From contig BLAL01000244.1 in the NCBI GenBank assembly GCA_015698045.1, positions 124,001 to 188,000 of the forward strand: a stretch of 64,000 bases of DNA, written 5' to 3'. Shown here piece by piece: positions 55,463 to 64,000 of the stretch (positions are counted from its first letter, which is position 1; each line of letters begins with the position of its first letter). A program made the position numbers and the translations under genes. The notes under the pieces were generated by a model. The model was given only the letters and a program-made list of their open reading frames with translations, searched no databases and had not been told where the DNA came from. This DNA comes from Rhizophagus clarus. Lineage: Eukaryota; Glomeromycota; Glomeromycetes; Glomerales; Glomeraceae.

Positions 55463-56978
55463 TTATGGTTCTAAACTATCACATCTTAAAATACCTTTAG
55501 TACGAAAAGAACCAAGAAGTAAAACATTTCTTTTTCTATCTGCAGCAGCTATGGTTGTTAATTGAAATAAAGATCCATCATCTTCAAAAACAGTTTTAAC
55601 AGAATATTTTTCATTATTCCCTTCAGTAACAGTATTATTACTAATTTTTATTACCCCTGTTGGTATAAAGGGAGTACTTCCTGAATCCTTACTATGAGCC
55701 GCAATCAAGTACGGTTTTTGAAAAACTATTGAATAAAAAATAAGTTATTTAAATTAAATATCTCCCTGTACTTTCCCTTTAATGAAGGAGATTAGTTTCT
55801 AATTAAATAAAACTTACTAGCACAATAAATTTCTCCAGTTTCTTCATCAACACTTAAATTATCGGTAGCATAACTTGTGAATATTTTATCCCGTAATTTA
55901 AGTTCGTTATTATCCTTGTTTCTTTCATATACAAAAACATACCCAAATGTTGCGGCAACGTAGATAAGAGAATGATCCCAATTCGAAGTGATTCCATTAG
56001 GAAGGTGCATATTAGCAACGATTTTAGTTTCATTCGTGATTGATGAATGAAATGCTACATTTCCAAATTTAAAAGGTAAAATATCTTTGTAATAATAATA
56101 ATAATAAAAAAAAAGATTGTGGATTAATAATTTTTCAATAAAAAAAAAAAAAAAAAATCAGGAAAATATGAAATTTATATAATAAAAAAGCTCACGTTCA
56201 AGCTGTTTATAGTAAGGGTCGGTAAAAAAATGATCATTAGTAAAATAAAATTCATGTCTTGAAACTGGGACAACATCATTTGGAGTCGTTATTAATTCAT
56301 GATTAATTGTTTCTAAATGAATTAATTCATTTGTGTGTAGAGTATGTTCAAATATTTCAAAACAACTTCCAGATCTTTTATGATTTATGAAAAATAAGTA
56401 TAATTTATTTTCATTTTCAGGATCTTCGTAAATTCCTAATCCATGAGTTGCAAAATCTTCTTCAGGAGAAAAATTTTTCAAAACAAGTGGAGTGAGTTTA
56501 TCATTCTAAGTTGTATAAAATAAAATATTAATATGGTACATATATTTACAATGAAAGATTAATAATATTTTAAACTTACATCAATATCATAAATATAAGG
56601 CGTATCTCTTGTTTGAATACTGGCATTAAAAGTATTAAGTGGCGGCCAATAACCTTGAATTCTTTTAATTTCGGTTCCGCAAGTCATAAAAGCGAGGCCA
56701 GTACGATGATGAATAAGAATATCTTCACATGCCTCAACACCTTTATTTTATATAGTTATATTATTGTTTTAACAAATTATAAAGTTTTAATATATATAAA
56801 AAAAAAATTTTTGAAAAAATTTCTCACCTTCGACTTTTCTGCACTTTCCATTTTCATAAGGTTTAATAGGCGGTCTACTATATCCAACAATAGTATAAAA
56901 CTCATTAAACCAATTATAAGAAATAGCTATAATAATTACAACGATTGTAATTAAAATTGTTGCTATATTTCGAAACAT
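55463..56978 (-). CDS. Paraoxonase/arylesterase-like lactonase
   Basis: Five exons, 56978-56828, 56740-56580, 56505-56196, 56084-55818 and 55725-55463, keep frame and give 383 residues. Residues 4-22 form a hydrophobic signal-anchor (IATILITIVVIIIAISY), retained in PON proteins. The residues that bind the two calcium ions in PON1 all have counterparts: E56 (VEACED), N180 (TPNDVVPV), N237 (LPNGIT), D282 and N283 (ATDNLSVD). Catalytic-type His are H125 (ATHGLGI) and H145 (INHKRSG). The fold is a six-bladed propeller; the family hydrolyses lactones and aryl esters outside the cell or in membranes. Length is close to animal PONs (about 355), with a slightly longer N-terminus. Substrate unknown. 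The fungal members of this family are few, so orthology to a specific PON is not claimed. Confidence 0.9.
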
Positions 56979-58770
56979 TTTTATCTATTAGTAGAAAAGG
57001 AAGTCTGGAGAGAAAGAAAACGAAAAGATGGGAAATTTTTGTTTCATGCTGTAATCTAATCTTCTGAATGACCTTGCTATAATTGTCAAGTTCTAAACTT
57101 TAACGGGGTTATAGTCACGTTGTGCTATAAGACATTATTAATCTAACTGGTCAATCAATCATATGACAGGTTTTGAATGTAGGCAGATCGGTCTTTCGAA
57201 ACTTTATCGTGAATACACAGATCTTGTTACATTCATAAAAAATATATTATACTGTACGCCATTTTTAAAACAAAAAAATAATGATAATTATGAAGTCAAG
57301 AACATATTATAAATTTTTCAATATTTGAAAATGAAGAAAAAAATATATTCCATTCTCTTGCTAACGAAAACGAAAACAGTTATAGTTAATGTACAGTATT
57401 CGAGTGTTGCAAATATATAGTTCAGGAGTATGTCGTACAGGGTCAAGATCGATACGCTTGCATTAGTGTTACAAGATCGAAAATGTGTAAAAGGAAAGAA
57501 GGAACATCTTAAAAAAAGAAATATTTGGAAGACATGGATAAATGCACTATGTCTATCAAGAAACATACCGAAACTATACAGCCACTTAGTAAGCTCTCAA
57601 TATAACGAGTTCTTTTGTTTTCACGAACTCGTCACAAGATTATAACGAAGAATTTAAAGAAAGTTATTGAATCTAAAAAATGTGAATGTAAATCTAGATA
57701 TTTTCACTGATTCATCGTAAGATAAGTGATAACAGATAATATAAAATACAATAGCCTAAATTCGGTAATGTCGTACAATGATCTTTGTCCAACTTGATAC
57801 GTAAAACGTTTTAACAACTATGCATATATTTTTAAATCTCTCTCTTTAGGAGAAGTCAAGAAACGTAGTCTTTGAATAATTTATGTAAATATTAATGTAA
57901 GATAACATCCATTATATTAGAAATTCAATGATGTTTTTTAATCGATTCGAAAAGTACCGATGGAAAATCTTTTCCCGGCATGACAGGAATACTTTACTTA
58001 AACTGAGATTTTCATCATTGTAAAATTAAAAATTGATTTTGGTCAAGATTATAATTTGATATTAACCTACTTTATTTTGATCCTAATTTATAAAGCTTTG
58101 AAATATAAATATGGTATAAAGTTAAGTTTATTTATTAAGATATCCTTTTTGATTTTCTAATAATCTAATCACTTATTAATTAATATTTGAATTTATTTTT
58201 TGATTAATGCTGTTAATGTTCCAAAACAAATTCCAGGAAATTTAAAGTTCGGTGAGAATTTTATTATTTACTTACTAATTTCATATCATTTGTCTATGAT
58301 GGAGCTTCATTTTTTATAATGTGCTCAAGAAATTTAAATATTGCCAAAATTCAAAAACGTGATTATTTTTGTGGTATTCTGAGACATAATCATGAGCAAT
58401 ATTATTAACTGATGAATTTAAATAAATGAATATTAATTAATGTTCTTATTCACATGAAATACAGGTGCAATAAGCGAAGTATCAAATATTAAAATTTAAA
58501 TTGTTTTAATAAAAATACATTGATGAAAATCACGTAATAACGTTAAGTAAAAACTTCAATCAAGAATGTAAGTAAAATAAAAAATATTATTAGAATTCTG
58601 AGAATTAAATCAAACACATACATTAACCTTGACTTTTAACTCCAAAGACTTTTTTTCTTAGCATTTTGATCTGAATAACGTGACGTGATCGCATCGGGAG
58701 ATTGCGGATCGGAAAAAATTTGATTTATAAATCCCATCCATCTTTTTTTATTTTTATACAAATTACAATA
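56979..58770. other. Intergenic between divergent PON-like and carrier genes
   Basis: About 1.8 kb of AT-rich DNA with both promoters. Small open frames near 57318-57645 overlap on opposite strands and show no domain. No RNA gene recognised. Confidence 0.45.
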
Positions 58771-60439
58771 ATGTCTGCACCAAAAGGTAAAAAGAAAAAC
58801 ATATTCGCTTCAACTTTAGCCGGTACTGGAGCAGGGTAAGCCTATATCTTCATTTAATAAATAAATTGCTTACTAGATTTTTTTAATTGATGAATTTATA
58901 ATTTTAGCCTAGTTGAAGTAACGCTAATGCAGGTTTGTTTAAATCGATTTCAAACCTTTTTTAATTCATTTATATAACAATTTTTAATAAATCTTTTTTT
59001 TTTTTAGCCTACAGACGTATTAAAAACAAGGTGAGATTGATTTCAATCTATTTACTTAATTCCATCAAAAATCTAACAGAATTTTACAACAATTTTTGTG
59101 AAAGATATCAGGTAATCAGAATATATATTTTCATATTATTTTATTTTGTTTAATTTATTGCATTGTTTAATTTATTTATTTATTGCAATCAATGATCGTT
59201 TTTAGTCAATTCGAGTTGCATCAAATTATAATGAAATTGGCATCTTAAGGTCATTTGCTAAGATTGTTAAACAAGAAGGATTTTTTGGTAATTTTAATTT
59301 TACTGTATATATTCATCCAGTATATATTGATTTATTTGTTTAGTTATGAATTAATAAATTAATTTCATTAAATATTATTAGCTTTATATAGAGGAACATT
59401 ACCGGTAATGTGTATTGTGACTCCGAGGTATGAATTAAAGGAAAAAATAATTATTTTATTTTCTTGTAAAAAAGTTTAACAATAAACTTAACTATTTTTT
59501 ACTCAGAGTATCATTACAATATACAGGATTAGCAATGTTTAAACCAATATTTGACAAAATGGAAGGAAAATTTATACCATCCGGAAGGTTTGTCTTTTAT
59601 TAATTTATATATTTCATTCATACTTTGTTATTAGCCTTTAACGTGATTTTTATTAATATAGTGCATCTGCATTTACTGGGGTAAATATAAATTACTTGGA
59701 TCTAAATAATTTAAAAAAATATTTAATTCCTTTTAATGATTTTAGGTATGTACGGGAATAATGCAGGCAGTAACATTGGTAACACCACTAGAATTGATTA
59801 AAATAAGACAACAAACTGACATAAATCGATTTAAATATCATGGAATGTTTTCCACCATTGCATTAATTGTAAGAGAGGAAGGGTAAGTGCGTGTTAAACC
59901 TTATATTATATATACTTTATATTTATTTACATATTTATAAAATTAATTTATAATGATAGGATAACAGCACTTTATAAAGGATTGGTACCTACTATATTTA
60001 GACAATCATGGGGATTGGCCGTAAAAGTAAGTAATTATTAAGTTATTTAATATATATATATATGTATTATTAATAAAAAAATTTTCTTAATTCTTTTCAA
60101 TTTTGTTTTTAGTTTACTGGATTTGCATTGTTTTCAGATTTATTTCGTATACAAAGTAATAATAATTTAAAGCCTCACCATTACGTTGCATCAGGATTCA
60201 TGTCAAATGTATTAGTAGGAATTCTTAATTCACCACCTGATGTAGTTAAAACGAGAATGCAGGATCAATCTGCTTCATATAAAAATTCTTGGGAATGTAT
60301 AAAAACTATGATAAGATATGAAGGTCCCCTCTCTTTATTTAGAGGCTCTTTATTAAGAATTATTAGAATTGCTCCTGGTGGTGGTATACAATTTGCAACT
60401 TTTGAATATTTGTATAGATTATTGGAAGATAAAGTTTGA
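58771..60439 (+). CDS. Mitochondrial carrier, Sfc1-like (succinate/fumarate carrier group)
   Basis: Eleven exons, by my reading: 58771-58835, 58908-58932, 59008-59030, 59105-59111 (7 nt), 59206-59287, 59382-59427, 59507-59587, 59662-59680, 59746-59882, 59960-60026 and 60113-60439. All introns are GT-AG and the frame is kept, giving 292 residues, the usual carrier length. The three signature motifs are PTDVLKTRYQ (31-40), PLELIKIRQQ (130-139) and PPDVVKTRMQ (225-234). Each is followed by an EG...LYRG/LYKG/LFRG block, marking three two-helix repeats in the inner membrane. The stretches TGIMQAVTLVTPLELIKIR and RIIRIAPGGGIQFATFEYLY resemble the yeast succinate-fumarate and citrate carrier group; transported substrate is inference. 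The first motif exists only if the 7-nt exon ATATCAG is included. No presequence, as normal for carriers. Confidence 0.88.
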
Positions 60440-60784
60440 AAAATGAACGAAATTTTTTAAAAAAAGATAGATAATGTTTAGAATAAAAAAAAAAAAAAAA
60501 AAATTAATATTATAAAGTATTTATTCCTTTTTTTTTTTTTTTTTATTAAAGAATGTTTATATTAATGTCCAAAAAAATGATCGATCAATTTATCTCGAAT
60601 TTATGTTGAAAAAGATGCGCTTCGCTCCGGCTATAATATATTTTGCTAATGTAATAAAATAGAAAAAGCTAAATTTTCTAATATAAAGATAATCTTAATT
60701 TAGGGATAATCAAAATATTATATTTATTTTAAATTTTTATCATGGTTCTTAATTTTATTTCAAGTCGAAAAAAAAAAACCATTA
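60440..60784. other. Intergenic between convergent carrier and MET2 genes
   Basis: 345 bases with A- and T-homopolymers near 60487 and 60530, which look like 3' processing zones for both genes. No gene seen. Confidence 0.5.
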
Positions 60785-62668
<1,884 letters not shown>

Positions 62669-64000
62669 AATGAAGAAAGAGAGTATTTTTTTTTTTTTGT
62701 TTGATCAAATTTTTTTTTTGCGCTTAAATATTATTAAATGATCGACACATATTTTGATTATTGTATATATATTTTACATAATCATGCAGGCTGCATCCTC
62801 GTTATTTGACGTTATTTTGTTGCAAAAATTATTGATATTTTTTTAATATTAGTCTAAATTCGGATATTTCCCAATATATTGATGACGATCAAAGATTTTG
62901 ACTGTATCGCGGTGTGTTTTTTTCTAACACGGATTAAATATAAATAAGTTTTATTCATGTATCACAGGCTTTGATTGTATAATGATTATTTAATTTATTA
63001 GATAAATGATATTAACGTATTATCAATAAGTTTCCCGATTTAGATTTAGATCACATCTCTTTATTCTAATCATAGCAAAAAGCATTTATTCTTATATAAT
63101 ATAATTACAGTACATTCCATTCTTGTAGGCTGTAACTGATATATGCTATTCACAAGAAATGTTATTCTGCAACCGGTAATTATTGTTGGAATAATATCCT
63201 ATATTTTGATTACTTCTATATTTTATTATAAAAATTCAAAGTACTTCATATTACATAACAGAAAAGTCAATATCTAAAAAAAAAAATAATTGAATAATTT
63301 TTTGTTATAGTTCATAAAAATAAGCATTGATATCAAATTTTTGTGAGAATTATTTTACATAAAAATCGTGATTTGCGATGAGTATTGGCAAGCTTCCAAT
63401 AAAAAAATTTGGAAAGTTCTATTGGAAAGAATTGAAATTATTGATATAGGTATTAAAAACTTCTAATTATATTTTTTTTTTTTTTTGAACATTGGATATA
63501 ATTATTAGAAGCTTCCAATGGAAGCTTCTAATTCTTCCAATATCATTTTGTAAATTTTATTTATAAATTCTAGTTGTACGTCTTTTGAAAATATAGCTTT
63601 TGTTTAATCCCATAAAAAAAGAATTTATTTTTTTTTAATAATAAAAAGATTTAGAAATCACCACCTTACTAAATGTTCTTGGAAAGCAGTACTTATGCAA
63701 CTTGTATTGCTTGTTTTGAAAACCACCAGTTAAAAAACTGTTCATATTATCAAATAAAAAAAGTCATGAAAAACTAGATGAGATTATTAATTTTTCTGAT
63801 AATGAAACAAAAAGCAAACAAAGATTATGGTAAGAATAATGAAAAGATCTTAAATTATTTGAAATCTTTCCAATATGGATTTTATTTTAAATCCACATCT
63901 AATAAAAGTCGATTTCATATATGATTTAATGTTATTGGATGAAATTATGTCACGTGATAATGTAACTCCAAATTTATTGGTCAGTAATTGCGGTATATTA
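62669..64000. other. Upstream region of MET2, no gene recognised
   Basis: AT-rich DNA. The only structure noted is a 29-bp palindrome at 63504-63532 (ATTAGAAGCTTCCA, one base, then its complement) with further AGCTTCCAAT words near 63390. No ORF, RNA gene or element ends seen to the window edge. Confidence 0.45.

Noticed and set aside
57318-57645. Overlapping small open frames on both strands between the PON-like and carrier genes
   Set aside because: They overlap in antiparallel fashion without domain signals, so at least one is a shadow, and neither has support.

Overview
This is eukaryotic nuclear DNA, most likely from an arbuscular mycorrhizal fungus of the Rhizophagus / Glomeromycotina type. 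That assignment is inference. It rests on strongly AT-rich sequence, many short introns (about 60-90 nt) with GTAAGT-like donors, a fragment of the kinase family that is greatly expanded in these fungi, a family-B DNA polymerase fossil, and dense layers of hAT and Plavaka transposons. No database search was possible.

Layout. (1) 1-9.3 kb is a compact block of host genes: the 3' end of RFC1, a TRMT2A-like tRNA m5U methyltransferase, a five-exon GT49 (LARGE/B4GAT1-type) glycosyltransferase on the minus strand, a makorin-type RING/CCCH E3 ligase and the seven-exon RNA cap hypermethylase TGS1. (2) About 9.3-49 kb is a transposon graveyard. Two decayed copies of one ORF1-like retroelement gene each took hAT insertions. 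At least six elements have readable target-site duplications: 8 bp for five hAT-type elements (one more, an old one, has 6 of 8 matching) and TTAA for one piggyBac-like element. A Plavaka (CACTA group) transposase is split by a 2.1-kb non-autonomous hAT element. A 4.7-kb hAT carries both a transposase and a separate spliced Myb/SANT-like gene. A virus-like family-B DNA polymerase fossil lies at 39.4-42.1 kb. (3) 49-62.7 kb is a second gene block: a small membrane protein, a truncated kinase, a cytochrome P450, a paraoxonase-like lactonase, an Sfc1-like mitochondrial carrier with 11 exons including a 7-nt one, and MET2 (homoserine O-acetyltransferase).

The most unusual observation is that two unrelated non-autonomous hAT-type elements (14.76-16.47 kb and 20.19-21.31 kb) each contain a tandem array of intron-like cassettes. 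Each cassette has a donor, a hairpin core and a pyrimidine-rich acceptor, and they separate 26-48-nt exon-like pieces. Two other elements share a different hairpin satellite although their termini differ. Together these suggest a class of satellite-filled, possibly splice-competent non-autonomous transposons.

The host genes are housekeeping genes without an obvious shared pathway. Their order looks incidental, apart from the GT49/makorin divergent pair and the carrier/MET2 convergent pair.
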